A stretch of DNA of 64,000 nucleotides from Limnobacter sp. (GTDB lineage Bacteria; Pseudomonadota; Gammaproteobacteria; Burkholderiales; Burkholderiaceae_B), in contig JARWZZ010000007.1 in NCBI GenBank assembly GCA_029866125.1, forward strand, positions 467,519 through 531,518, given 5' to 3'. The position numbers and the translations under genes were made by a program. Below the pieces are notes generated by a model that worked only from the letters and a program-made list of their open reading frames with translations, searched no databases and had not been told where the DNA came from. Below are positions 26,740 to 35,459 of this stretch, one piece after another; position 1 is the first letter of the stretch; every line of letters starts with the position of its first letter.

Positions 26740-26994
26740 TTACTTCAGCGACTCAATCAAATCAATGTAGTTTTGCATCGCTTGATCTTTGCTTGTGCCT
26801 TCAAGACCTTTCCACGCGTCGTATTTTGCGCGGCCCACTAAATCAGTAAAGCCGGGGCGCTTGCCTGTGTTGTCGCCTTCGCTGGCTTGCTTGAACAAGG
26901 CATAAATTTTCAGCAAAGTTTGATTGTCAGGGCGGGCGGTCAAGTTTTTGGATCCAGCCACAGCCGCATCAAAACGTGCTTTCAAATCACTCAT
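26740..26994 (-). CDS. Acyl-CoA-binding protein
   Basis: 84 residues, the normal ACBP size. It binds long-chain acyl-CoA esters in the cytosol and delivers them to enzymes. Family residues are seen in KNLTARPDNQTLLKIYALFKQ, GDNTGKRPGFTDLVGRAKYDAW and the final helix KDQAMQNYIDLIESL. The ATG at 26994 has GGAG six bases upstream; earlier ATGs at 27006 and 27000 overlap that site. It is downstream of the TetR and patatin genes on the same strand, which suggests a lipid operon. Bacterial ACBPs are sporadic. Confidence 0.93.
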   Translation of the reverse strand: MSDLKARFDAAVAGSKNLTARPDNQTLLKIYALFKQASEGDNTGKRPGFTDLVGRAKYDAWKGLEGTSKDQAMQNYIDLIESLK

Positions 26995-27040
26995 CTTCAT
27001 CTCCATTATTATTTTTAAACAGACTAATTTATTCGTTCAG

Positions 27041-27700
27041 TTATTCAGTAATGAATGCCTGCGATAGGCTTTCGAACAACTCTTTGGCGTTGCCATCCAA
27101 ATAGGGCTGCAACAGGCACATGGTTTGATACACACCTTGGGCCAATGCGGCACTCATGGTGGCTTCGTCATTAAAATGGCGTGGGTCTCGCACGTATTCA
27201 AATGACAACCAGTAGGTGGCCACAACCACCATATTGGTAGCCAGCGCCTGAATTTGATTGTGTGAAGCACGCATGTCGCCTGACTCTACCAAGCCCTCGC
27301 AAAGCCGCTTGGCCACATCCACTTTGTGCTTCAAAATGCGTTTGAAGTGAATTTCAAGTGTGCGATTTCTAGACAGCAAATCGTTCAGGTCTCGGTACAA
27401 AAACCGGAAGCGCCAAATCAATTCAAACAACACTTGCAGGAATAGCCAAGCGTCCTCGATGTTGGCTTGGCGGTTTTGCGGTACATCCAGCAAGCCGTCA
27501 ATCTCTTTCTCGAAACCCGCAAAAATGCTGTTGACAATGTCGTCTTTGTTTCGAAAGTGGTAGTACAAATTACCCGGGCTGATGTTCATCTCATCAGCAA
27601 TCACCGTGGTGGTGATGTTGGGTTCACCGAATTCATTGAATAGACGCAACGACAAGTCGAGAATTCGTTCTCTTGTTCTTCTGGGGGGTTTACGTTCCAT
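27041..27700 (-). CDS. TetR-family transcriptional regulator
   Basis: 219 residues from the ATG at 27700, with AGGAGA ten bases upstream. A GTG at 27775 is in frame and would add 25 unconserved residues. The helix-turn-helix is TRERILDLSLRLFNEFGEPNITTTVIADEMNISPGNLYYHF in two overlapping parts, with the recognition helix ending NLYYHFRNKDDIV. The C-terminal half is a helical ligand-binding domain with several aromatic residues (WRFRFLYRDLNDLL). Between the patatin and ACBP genes, and near fatty-acid genes, it may respond to acyl-CoA or fatty acid. No operator is assigned. Confidence 0.88.
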   Translation of the reverse strand: MERKPPRRTRERILDLSLRLFNEFGEPNITTTVIADEMNISPGNLYYHFRNKDDIVNSIFAGFEKEIDGLLDVPQNRQANIEDAWLFLQVLFELIWRFRFLYRDLNDLLSRNRTLEIHFKRILKHKVDVAKRLCEGLVESGDMRASHNQIQALATNMVVVATYWLSFEYVRDPRHFNDEATMSAALAQGVYQTMCLLQPYLDGNAKELFESLSQAFITE

Positions 27701-27787
27701 TCTGGGAGTGTCTCCTGCCGGCCCTTGATTGCCCTTTGTTTTTCCGCTTGTTGTTAGAATTTTAAAGCGCTTCACACAAAGTATACT

Positions 27788-29041
27788 TTAATCCACCAAC
27801 TCACGACTGCGGACGATTTTCAAATAACCTTCCAACTCATTCAATGAGTCCTCCAACTGGTCAAATTTCGACACAATTGAACCCGCACGCGCTGGGCGGC
27901 GAGCTGCCTTCTGGCCCAAGCGCATGGTCCCGTCCCGCAACACATCCAAATTGAGTTTGTAGCCATGTTTGTCTAACTTCTCTGACAAGTCATGCCTGCG
28001 GTTCCAAAGCTCCTCACGGGTTCGTTGGTAGGCATGCTCACAAAGTCGTCGGCGGCTTGCATAACTAAACGGATTGGTGAAGAAAAACTCGCCATCGCCA
28101 TGTTGGGGTTCGAACAGCATAATGTCCGCATTCGGGTACAAATGGCCATAGCGTTCCATGCCAATGTCCATGCGTGAATGGATAATCGAGCGGAAGGTTT
28201 GCGACAACACCAGTGGCAGGCCGCCGTCATACAGTCGCGTACCCGGCTGAAAGGCCTTGCCTTTGGCACGTCTGCGGCTGCGTGGGTTTAAACTGTCGTC
28301 GTAAGGCACCAAAGGGTTTAAGCAAATCAGCAGCTCAACGCCTTCTTTCAGTGCGGTGGAGGCGTGCAGGGTTTTCTTTAACGCGCCATCCACATAAAAC
28401 CGATTACCAATTCGCACGGGTGGAAACAGGCCGGGCAATGAGGCGCTGGCTTGCACCGCTTTTGAAATAGGAGTGTCTTGGTGACCGGGCATACCGAAAG
28501 GTACTGATTCACCCGAGTCCAGGTCCGTGGCCACCAAAATCAACTTGGATTTAAGCGAACGGAAATCATTTGTACCGCCGCCCTTGGCAATTAAATCCGC
28601 CATCCACTCGTGCAAATGGTCGCCATTGAACAACCCGGTGGGAATTGCAGCCCCAAGCCGCTCGATGCAGCTGACCCAAGTGGCGTCATCTCTGAGGAAA
28701 TAGTCTGTGACTGCCGTGGCCAACAAACCGGGAATTTTGCGGATCCGCGTCCAGTACTCTTTCCACGCGGGGTGCAACAAGACAGACGGGTCAAAGGCAA
28801 ATTCTTCCGGTTCGCCTTCAATGAAAAGTTTGTAAATTTGTTGCGGGGTTAAGCTGTGGGCCAAACCGGTTGCAACAATGGCCCCGGCCGACACGCCCAC
28901 ATAAATGCCCATTTCATTGAAATCGATGCCTTCAATGGCTTCATCCAGCGCAACCAAAGCGCCAATTTCATAAATGGCACCCAAAGGGCCGCCACCGGCC
29001 AAGGCCAAACCCACTTTGGGATTGGGAGAATGTTCATTCAT
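27788..29041 (-). CDS. Patatin-like phospholipase
   Basis: 417 residues. Patatins are Ser/Asp-dyad acyl hydrolases. The glycine-rich oxyanion loop is GLALAGGGPLGAIYEIGALV, the nucleophile elbow is YVGVSAGAIVATG and the catalytic Asp is in NRFYVDGALKKTL. A C-terminal part (RRRLCEHAYQRTREELW, then a basic linker AARRPARAG) is longer than the minimal domain. No signal peptide is seen, so it acts in the cytosol, perhaps on storage or membrane lipids. It leads a likely patatin-tetR-ACBP transcription unit. The ATG at 29041 has only a weak ribosome-binding site. Confidence 0.9.
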   Translation of the reverse strand: MNEHSPNPKVGLALAGGGPLGAIYEIGALVALDEAIEGIDFNEMGIYVGVSAGAIVATGLAHSLTPQQIYKLFIEGEPEEFAFDPSVLLHPAWKEYWTRIRKIPGLLATAVTDYFLRDDATWVSCIERLGAAIPTGLFNGDHLHEWMADLIAKGGGTNDFRSLKSKLILVATDLDSGESVPFGMPGHQDTPISKAVQASASLPGLFPPVRIGNRFYVDGALKKTLHASTALKEGVELLICLNPLVPYDDSLNPRSRRRAKGKAFQPGTRLYDGGLPLVLSQTFRSIIHSRMDIGMERYGHLYPNADIMLFEPQHGDGEFFFTNPFSYASRRRLCEHAYQRTREELWNRRHDLSEKLDKHGYKLNLDVLRDGTMRLGQKAARRPARAGSIVSKFDQLEDSLNELEGYLKIVRSRELVD

Positions 29042-29143
29042 AAGCGCGAAAATTCATTACCCCACCTACCAAGTAGGGTAACTGAACACTCCTTCACAAG
29101 GCGAGTTATAACAATTAACTTGAAGACGCTGGGGCTTCGAACT

Positions 29144-29611
29144 TTAGACCTTTTTCGCCTTTGCAACTGGCTTCTTGGCGGCGGTCGGTTTGGCGGCACC
29201 TTTTTGGCCCGTCAGCTCATGCACGGCTTCTGACAAAGCCTCAATGCGGTCAGCCAACTGTTGGATGTCTTTGTGGGTGGGCACACCCAAGCGGCTCAAA
29301 GCACGGGCTACGCGCTCTTCAAAAACCTGCTCAAGCTTGTCCCAATGTTGAGTGGCTTTGGTGGATACAGAGCCAGCCAATTTGCTGACTTTGTCGGTCA
29401 CTTCAACCATTTTTTGATCTGCAAATTTCACAGAGCGCTCCTGAATGTCGTGACCCTCTTTCACCAAGCTTTCGATGACACGTGTACCTTCTTCCTGCGC
29501 TTTGGTAATGGCCCCCAGACCTGCGGAGAGAATTTGCTGTGCACCATCTTTGACGACATCAGTCACATTGGGAATGGATGCACCAGACTTTGTACCTTTT
29601 TTACCAACCAT
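29144..29611 (-). CDS. PHA granule-associated protein (phasin, PhaI/PhaF type)
   Basis: 155 residues from an ATG at 29611 with GGAG about nine bases upstream. The middle part (VTDVVKDGAQQILSAGLGAI, FADQKMVEVTDKVSKLAGSV, VFEERVARALSRLGVPTHKD) and the helix DIQQLADRIEALSEAVHELTG fit the Pseudomonas-type PHA granule-associated proteins. The C-terminus is a short Lys/Ala/Pro tail (AAKPTAAKKPVAKAKKV), as in DNA-binding PhaF. It differs in family from the phasin at 20912-21487. It is divergent to the fatty acyl-CoA reductase gene and upstream of the patatin gene. Confidence 0.87.
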   Translation of the reverse strand: MVGKKGTKSGASIPNVTDVVKDGAQQILSAGLGAITKAQEEGTRVIESLVKEGHDIQERSVKFADQKMVEVTDKVSKLAGSVSTKATQHWDKLEQVFEERVARALSRLGVPTHKDIQQLADRIEALSEAVHELTGQKGAAKPTAAKKPVAKAKKV

Positions 29612-29897
29612 GGGTTTTCTCTCCTCGTATTTTTTTTGATTGTCAGTGTGCTGCGCTGCAACATGCGCCATTGCACAATTGTCAACTGCGGAATTCCTCT
29701 ACGTTCGAAGATTGTGCACCAACATGAGGGTGCTGTAGAGCCCTAAAACTAGAGAAAATGCACTAAATTGGATCCGGACTTTCCCTTAAGACCTTGAAAC
29801 AAGCTTCGGCAAACTTCCACAGTTCAGCGCCAAACGGCTATAGTTGAAAAACTAAACTCCAATACAACATGTGACTAAAGAAACAGGAGAGGAAGGG

Positions 29898-31883
29898 ATG
29901 AATTATTTTGTTACAGGTGCAACCGGATTTATTGGTAAACGACTGGTCAAACGGCTGATCGATCAAAAACGAAAAGGGACTATTTATTTCCTGATGCGTG
30001 AAGAAAGCATGGGTAAGGTCGCTGAGCTCCAAAAATATTGGGGGGCCAAGAAAGGGCAGTGTGTACCCGTTGTGGGCGATTTAACCAAGCCTAAGTTGGG
30101 TTTGAAGTCTGATCAAATCAAAGAGTTGAATAAAAACATCGCTCACTTCTTCCATCTTGCAGCCATTTACGATTTAAATGCAGACCCCGAAAGTCAAGAA
30201 GCCACCAACATCAAGGGCACCGAAAATGCAGTGGATTTGGCCAATGCGTTGAGTGTGGGTTGCTTCCAGCACATGTCCTCCATTGCTGCTGCGGGCTTGT
30301 ATGAAGGTATTTTCCGGGAAGACATGTTTGAAGAGGCGGAGGGCCTAAGTCATCCTTACTTTCGCACCAAGCATGAATCCGAGGCCATCGTTCGCAAAAA
30401 GGTAAAAGGCGCTTGGCGTGTTTATCGCCCTTCTTTTGTGGTTGGGGATTCTCAGACTGGCGAGATGGACAAAATCGACGGGCCTTATTATTTCTTCAAA
30501 CTCATCCAGAAAATGCGCAGGCTAATTCCAGCCTGGGTTCCCACGATTGGTATTGAAGGCGGTCGCATCAACATTGTGCCGGTGGATTATGTGGTCAATG
30601 CCACAGACCACATTGCGCACAAGGCAGGTTTGGATGGAAGGGCATTCCACCTGACCGACCCCAAACCGCACCGCATCGGCGATGTGATGAACATTTTTTG
30701 CAAAGCCGCACACGCCCCACGCATGGAAATGCGCCTGAATGCAGCCATGTTTGGCTTCATACCCAAAGGCGTGAAAATGGGTTTGATGTCGCTGACGCCC
30801 GTGCGCCGCATACGCGATGCAATCATGAAAGATTTGGACCTACCCACCGAGGTGTTTAGCTACGTCATGTGGCCCACCCGGTATGACAATCGCGAGGCCA
30901 CAGCCGCACTGGAAGGCAGCGGAATCCAATGCCCGCGTTTGGAGGATTATGCTTGGGTGGTTTGGGATTATTGGGAGCGTCACCTCGACCCGGACATTTT
31001 TGTGGATCGCACTTTGTCAGGGCAGGTTAAGGGCAAGGTGGTGTTGATCACGGGTGGGTCATCGGGTATTGGTTTGGCAACAGCCCAGAAAATGGCTGCC
31101 GCAGGGGCAATCACCATTATTTGCGGCCGTGATGAAGAAAAGCTGATTGAAGCCAAAGCCTTGATTCGCTCAGAAGGCAATGAGTTGCATACTTACGCGG
31201 TGGACATCGCCAATTATGAGGATTGCGACAAGTTCGTTCACCAAGTGTTGAAAGACTTCGGCCATGTGGATGTGTTGGTCAACAACGCGGGCCGCTCAAT
31301 TCGCCGTGGGGTGGAAAACAGTTTTGACCGCTTCCATGATTTGGAGCGGACCATGCAGCTGAACTACTTCGGTGCTTTGAGGGTCACTTACGGTTTGCTG
31401 CCCATCATGAAAGAGCGCCGCAAAGGCCAAGTCATTAACATTTCCTCGATTGGTGTGCTGACCAACGCGCCACGTTTTTCAGCTTATGTGGCATCCAAAA
31501 GTGCGCTGGATTCTTGGACCCGTTGTGCAGCGTCCGAGTTTGCAGACTTGAACATCAAGTTCACCACCATCAACATGCCGTTGGTACGCACCCCAATGAT
31601 TGCACCCACCGCAATCTACAAAAACGTACCTACATTGAGTCCTGAAGAGGCAGCTGATTTGATTGCGCAAGCCATTATTCACAAACCTGTTCGAATTGCG
31701 ACTCGCTTGGGTGTCTTGGGGCAAGTGATGCATGCGTTGGTGCCCAAAACGGCCCAAATCGTCATGAACACCTCATTCCGGATGTTCCCAGACTCGGATG
31801 CTGCAGCCAAAGGCAAAAAGAGCAGTGGGCCAAGTGCAGACCAATTGGCCTTTTCAACATTGCTGCAGGGTATTCACTTCTAA
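29898..31883 (+). CDS. Fatty acyl-CoA reductase (alcohol-forming), two-domain SDR protein
   Basis: 661 residues from an ATG at 29898 preceded by a purine run GGAGAGGAAGGG. The N-terminal half is a male-sterility-type extended SDR domain (VTGATGFIGKRLVKRL, AATNIKGTENAVDLA, FRTKHESEAIVRKK). The C-terminal half is a classical SDR (VLITGGSSGIGLATAQK, VNNAGRSIRRG, ISSIGVLTNAPRFSAYVASK). The length and segments such as IFREDMFEEAEGL, DGPYYFFKLIQK and VPTIGIEGGRINIVPVD match the Marinobacter enzyme known to reduce fatty acyl-CoA to fatty alcohol in two steps, the entry to wax-ester synthesis. No wax-ester synthase is in the window. The divergent neighbour is a PHA-granule protein. Confidence 0.92.
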   Translation: MNYFVTGATGFIGKRLVKRLIDQKRKGTIYFLMREESMGKVAELQKYWGAKKGQCVPVVGDLTKPKLGLKSDQIKELNKNIAHFFHLAAIYDLNADPESQEATNIKGTENAVDLANALSVGCFQHMSSIAAAGLYEGIFREDMFEEAEGLSHPYFRTKHESEAIVRKKVKGAWRVYRPSFVVGDSQTGEMDKIDGPYYFFKLIQKMRRLIPAWVPTIGIEGGRINIVPVDYVVNATDHIAHKAGLDGRAFHLTDPKPHRIGDVMNIFCKAAHAPRMEMRLNAAMFGFIPKGVKMGLMSLTPVRRIRDAIMKDLDLPTEVFSYVMWPTRYDNREATAALEGSGIQCPRLEDYAWVVWDYWERHLDPDIFVDRTLSGQVKGKVVLITGGSSGIGLATAQKMAAAGAITIICGRDEEKLIEAKALIRSEGNELHTYAVDIANYEDCDKFVHQVLKDFGHVDVLVNNAGRSIRRGVENSFDRFHDLERTMQLNYFGALRVTYGLLPIMKERRKGQVINISSIGVLTNAPRFSAYVASKSALDSWTRCAASEFADLNIKFTTINMPLVRTPMIAPTAIYKNVPTLSPEEAADLIAQAIIHKPVRIATRLGVLGQVMHALVPKTAQIVMNTSFRMFPDSDAAAKGKKSSGPSADQLAFSTLLQGIHF

Positions 31884-31888
31884 GGTTT

Positions 31889-32908
31889 TCAAAGCGCAGC
31901 ACTTTCCACTGCGGGTACGACGTATTCACGTGCGTCGGCCCGCAGCCAATCCTCAATCAATGCCACCGTTTCTGGGTGGTGCATCAAATACATGTGGCCG
32001 CAGCCTTGCAGCATGATGTTTTGGGCAAACTCCAATTTGCACGAAGTGGGCGGGCTGACAATCGTGTCATGCGCGGTCCACACTGAAATGATTTTCTTTT
32101 GAAAATCAACATCCCTGGGGTGTTCGCGCAAAGTCCTCAAGAAAAAACTTCCCCACGCCATTTGCTTGACGTTTTTGCCTACACCCAGCAGGGACAAAGC
32201 CGTGCCGTAATGCGGGCTGCCCAAGGTGATTGCAGCTGCCACGTGGTTGTGTCCGTATTCAGTGGCGTAGTAGCGAAGCGCCACACCACCCATGCTGTGG
32301 CAAATAATCTTGACTTGGGGCGCACCTGTTTTGGCCTTCAGTTCCAGAATGGCGTTGTGAATCCGTAAGGGGTATTTTCGGATGGAGCCAATCGCGGGCT
32401 CTAGCGTGATGGTCATGTGCGAAACCCCAGCCTTCTCCAAACGCTGCCGGGTTTTTACCCAAACGCCGCTGTTGCACATGTACCCATGCAGCAAAAGCAC
32501 GGGTAGGGGCTTGTTTTTGCGCCACTGTTTGTCGGCGATGTACAAGTCGTCAATTTTACTGCGCCAAGGCATGTTAAGCAGTGTCATTTCCAAGGTGTCC
32601 AAACTTTCATAGAACACTGCTTTGACCCAATCCCATCCAATCATGGCATTGATTTTTTCATTCTCAATTTGATGGAAATGTAAGCGCTTGTCCTTGATTT
32701 GCGGCAGCTGCCGCACGCTGTAAGACAAAGCAAACGCAGTGCCGTGAAAAGCAGCATGGGCTAAAATCAAGCCGGTGGCCACCACCAGCAGGGCCGCTGT
32801 GGCGGCGTCATCTGCTTTCAAACCAAATAGAAAGTGCAAGCCAAGGGCTAGAATTGCAAAGGCACCGACGTAAGCCAGCCAGTAAAGCCGATTCAAATAT
32901 CGAATCAA
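31889..32908 (-). CDS. Membrane-anchored alpha/beta-hydrolase, lipase-like
   Basis: 339 residues. Two N-terminal hydrophobic segments (YWLAYVGAFAILALGLHFLFG and AALLVVATGLILAHAAF) suggest membrane attachment. The hydrolase fold begins at PVLLLHGYMCNSGVW, with the elbow IICHSMGGVALR, then GSPHYGTAL and a C-terminal His in CGHMYLMHHPE. The His-x-Ser elbow is common in triacylglycerol lipases and acyltransferases. The gene ends five bases from the end of the fatty acyl-CoA reductase gene on the opposite strand. The start is a TTG at 32908 with GAGGA about seven bases upstream. Confidence 0.82.
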   Translation of the reverse strand: MIRYLNRLYWLAYVGAFAILALGLHFLFGLKADDAATAALLVVATGLILAHAAFHGTAFALSYSVRQLPQIKDKRLHFHQIENEKINAMIGWDWVKAVFYESLDTLEMTLLNMPWRSKIDDLYIADKQWRKNKPLPVLLLHGYMCNSGVWVKTRQRLEKAGVSHMTITLEPAIGSIRKYPLRIHNAILELKAKTGAPQVKIICHSMGGVALRYYATEYGHNHVAAAITLGSPHYGTALSLLGVGKNVKQMAWGSFFLRTLREHPRDVDFQKKIISVWTAHDTIVSPPTSCKLEFAQNIMLQGCGHMYLMHHPETVALIEDWLRADAREYVVPAVESAAL

Positions 32909-32928
32909 TCTGAGGTCCTCGTGTAAAA

Positions 32929-32960
32929 AAGGATCAATCGCGTGTGGCGTATTGATCCTT
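32929..32960 (-). terminator. Intrinsic terminator after the aldehyde dehydrogenase gene
   Basis: AAGGATCAAT (32929-32938) and ATTGATCCTT (32951-32960) form a 10-base-pair stem with a 12-base loop, followed on the minus strand by a U-tract. It lies between the aldehyde dehydrogenase stop (32993) and the hydrolase start (32908), so the two genes are separate transcription units. Confidence 0.8.
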
Positions 32961-32992
32961 ATCGGGTTTAACTCAAAACTAGAAGATTTTGC

Positions 32993-34444
32993 TTAAACCT
33001 TTCGTGTGAGCAAGCCCGTCATGATGGAAAACAGTTTGCCATAAGGAGGTGCCAGCAATTCCATGCTGTTGTATTTGGCTTGGATGAAAATCGGCTTTAA
33101 CTTGGACATGGTGTCGAAACCGAACTTGCCATGGTAGTGGCCCATGCCCGAGTCACCCACACCGCCAAAGGGCATGTTGTCTTGTGCAATGTGGAACAGC
33201 GTGTCGTTCAAGCAAACACCACCGGCGATTGTTTTGCGCATTACCATTTCTTGAGTGGATGCGTTGTCATCAAACAAGTAAAGCGCCAGTGGACGAGGGC
33301 GGGCACGCACATATTCCAGCGCTTCGTCCAGCGTGTCATAAGAAATGATGGGCATCAATGGGCCAAAAATTTCCTCTTGCATCAATTTGGTGTTTTCAAT
33401 GCTGTTAAACACCAAAGTCAGGCCGATTTTGCGGCCCTCTTGAACCGAAGTTTTCATCAAAGGCTCTACCCGCCCACCTTTTTCACTGCTTTCAACCAGC
33501 ATGTTTTGCAGGCGTGAGTAGTGGCGGTCAGACACAATGCCCGTCAAATCCTTGGAGGCCACGCCATCTGGGAAGCGTTTGGCTATGATTTGCTTGGCCA
33601 GGCTTAAAAACTCATTTTCAGTACCACGGGGAATCAACACATAATCAGGCGCGATACAGGTTTGGCCAGCATTCAGGGACTTGCCAGACATAATACGTGC
33701 AACCGCGTGGTGAAAGCGCTTGGGGTTGCGAACCATGTCTGGGCTTACAATCGCTGGGCTTTTGCCGCCCAATTCCAGCGTAACTGGCACCAAATTCTCG
33801 CTAGCAGCCTTCATCACCATGCGGCCTACAGGTGTAGAGCCGGTAAAAATCAAATGGTCAAAGGGGAGGCGTGAGAATTCTGCTGAAGTTTCAGCTTCGC
33901 CATTGATAACCTGCACCAAATCAGCGCCCAAGGCCTTGTTCAGCAATTCATCCAGAAGGATGCTGAAGTTGGGCGAGTATTCACTCATTTTGATAAAAGC
34001 CCTGTTGCCCGCAGTGATTGCGTTGGTCAATGGGCCAACTGCCAGCAAAAGTGGGTAGTTCCAAGGCACCATAATGCCAACCACACCCAAGGGCTGGGGC
34101 ATCAATTTGCCTTTGGCCGGTTTAAACCAAATGCTGGTGGCGGCGCTTTTGGGCTTCATCCAGGATTTGCCGTGGCCTATTGCGTGGCGAATGCCTTCAA
34201 GGCTTGGAAACACCTCAGCCAGCAAAGTGTCGTTGGGAGAGCGGTAGCCAAAGTCCTGATTAATCGCGTCGCAAATCCGCTGTTTGTTGTCGAAAATCAC
34301 CTGACTCAAACGCTGCAACCACACCTTCCTTTGTTCCCAGCTTGGGTAAGGGTTCAGGTGGTATGCTTTTTTAAGTGAATCAAGGCGGGAAGTCAGTTCG
34401 ACGGCAGACAATTGGGACTTAAAATCGGGCGTGGACGCATTCAT
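32993..34444 (-). CDS. Aldehyde dehydrogenase, coniferyl/fatty aldehyde type
   Basis: 483 residues. It oxidises aldehydes to acids with NAD(P). Motifs are VVGIMVPWNYPLLLAVGPL, the coenzyme site FTGSTPVGRMVM, the catalytic Glu in VTLELGGKSPAIV and the catalytic Cys in NAGQTCIAPDYVL, followed by MQEEIFGPLMPII. The long C-terminal end after PFGGVGDSGMGHYHG is typical of CalB-like enzymes and fatty-aldehyde dehydrogenases. Placed between fatty acyl-CoA reductase and acyl-CoA synthetase genes, it probably handles long-chain aldehyde, which is inference. The ATG at 34444 has AGGAG seven bases upstream. An intrinsic terminator follows the gene. Confidence 0.92.
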   Translation of the reverse strand: MNASTPDFKSQLSAVELTSRLDSLKKAYHLNPYPSWEQRKVWLQRLSQVIFDNKQRICDAINQDFGYRSPNDTLLAEVFPSLEGIRHAIGHGKSWMKPKSAATSIWFKPAKGKLMPQPLGVVGIMVPWNYPLLLAVGPLTNAITAGNRAFIKMSEYSPNFSILLDELLNKALGADLVQVINGEAETSAEFSRLPFDHLIFTGSTPVGRMVMKAASENLVPVTLELGGKSPAIVSPDMVRNPKRFHHAVARIMSGKSLNAGQTCIAPDYVLIPRGTENEFLSLAKQIIAKRFPDGVASKDLTGIVSDRHYSRLQNMLVESSEKGGRVEPLMKTSVQEGRKIGLTLVFNSIENTKLMQEEIFGPLMPIISYDTLDEALEYVRARPRPLALYLFDDNASTQEMVMRKTIAGGVCLNDTLFHIAQDNMPFGGVGDSGMGHYHGKFGFDTMSKLKPIFIQAKYNSMELLAPPYGKLFSIMTGLLTRKV

Positions 34445-34633
34445 GGCGTTCTCCTATGGTATTAACGAATGTAAACACAGTTTTTGACTTTTTGCCATGT
34501 CTGATCGTTTGTGCAGCGCAATGCAAAACTGCTGAGTATTGTGGTTCCAAGCACTTTGACCTGGGTAGTGAATTCAGGCCTAATTTCAGCGCTAATTGGA
34601 TATTCACTCATTATTTTTAGAAAAACACACATC

Positions 34634-35347
34634 ATGAATCCTTTGGATTTACAAAAAGAAATCTCCAGAATGCGGTCTGGTGCAGGTCTAAGTCCGGCAA
34701 TTACCGAAATTAAAAATCAGGTAAAAATATTCCAAAACAAACGTTTGGAGTCAACACATCAGAATTTACTTCAATCAGAGAACACCCGACCAGCGGCCCG
34801 ATTTTTTTTGGATCGACTTTACGGCACAGGCAGCACCCACAAGCGCGACCAACAGGTAGAACGGGTCATTCCTAAGGCACAGAGAATCTTGCCATCGGTG
34901 GGCGTAGAGGTTGTTCAGCAGGTGTTGCACATGGATTGGCTTGCAGAACAAATGGATGTAAAAATATCCATTCAATTAAATGAGTTAGGCTATAAACCTG
35001 ACACTAAGCTTGAGGTCGATGCTTATTTGGAGGCTTTTTATGCGGCTGGCCAGTTTGAGGTGCGTCGGCAACAGGTTCAGGCAGTATCAGCAACAGGTGA
35101 GCGCTTGGTGCGCCTAATGCGCTTCCCCATGTTAAAAACCATGTTGAGTATGACTCGTGGTGCGGCGCACAAAGCGAATTTAGAAGATTTCCACGAATTC
35201 TTGGTCGAGGGTGTGTCGGCCTTTAAATCCCTTCAGTCTCCCCAAAAGTTTTTCCAAGCCATTGAATCTGAAGAGATGGTTTTGCTGGAATTTATTTCTT
35301 CCCGCCGATTCAAGGAAATACCCGAAAAGTTTTTCTGCAAGCTGTAA
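34634..35347 (+). CDS. Conserved cytosolic protein of unknown function with FFLDRLYG motif
   Basis: 237 residues, no signal peptide or membrane segment. A conserved block ARFFLDRLYGTGSTHKRD followed by QVERVIPKAQRILP is shared with uncharacterised proteins of gammaproteobacteria (a DUF8198-like family as I recall; not checked). The rest is mostly helical and charged. The frame is open back to 34511, but the family similarity begins after the ATG at 34634. It lies between the divergent aldehyde dehydrogenase gene and a fadD gene on the same strand, so a lipid-linked role is possible but unproven. Confidence 0.7.
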   Translation: MNPLDLQKEISRMRSGAGLSPAITEIKNQVKIFQNKRLESTHQNLLQSENTRPAARFFLDRLYGTGSTHKRDQQVERVIPKAQRILPSVGVEVVQQVLHMDWLAEQMDVKISIQLNELGYKPDTKLEVDAYLEAFYAAGQFEVRRQQVQAVSATGERLVRLMRFPMLKTMLSMTRGAAHKANLEDFHEFLVEGVSAFKSLQSPQKFFQAIESEEMVLLEFISSRRFKEIPEKFFCKL

Positions 35348-35418
35348 TGTGCATTAAAATCTGGGGCTGATTTGGATGGTGACTGACTGCGCCAGCTCAA
35401 CACTTATTATAAAAATTT

Positions 35419-35440
35419 AGCCCTGCAACGGCGCAGGGCT
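35419..35440 (+). promoter_or_regulatory. Strong hairpin 20 bases ahead of fadD
   Basis: AGCCCTGC (35419-35426) and GCAGGGCT (35433-35440) form a perfect 8-base-pair stem with a 6-base loop. It lies just upstream of the fadD ribosome-binding site (AGGAG) and after an A/T-rich stretch (TTATTATAAAAATT). There is no U-tract, so it is not a clear terminator. It may sit at the very 5' end of the fadD mRNA. Confidence 0.5.
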
Positions 35441-35459
35441 GCTGTATTAGGAGACCTTT

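Noticed and set aside
27701-27775. GTG at 27775 as the TetR gene start
   Set aside because: It has no ribosome-binding site and adds 25 residues before the helix-turn-helix. The ATG at 27700 has AGGAGA upstream.
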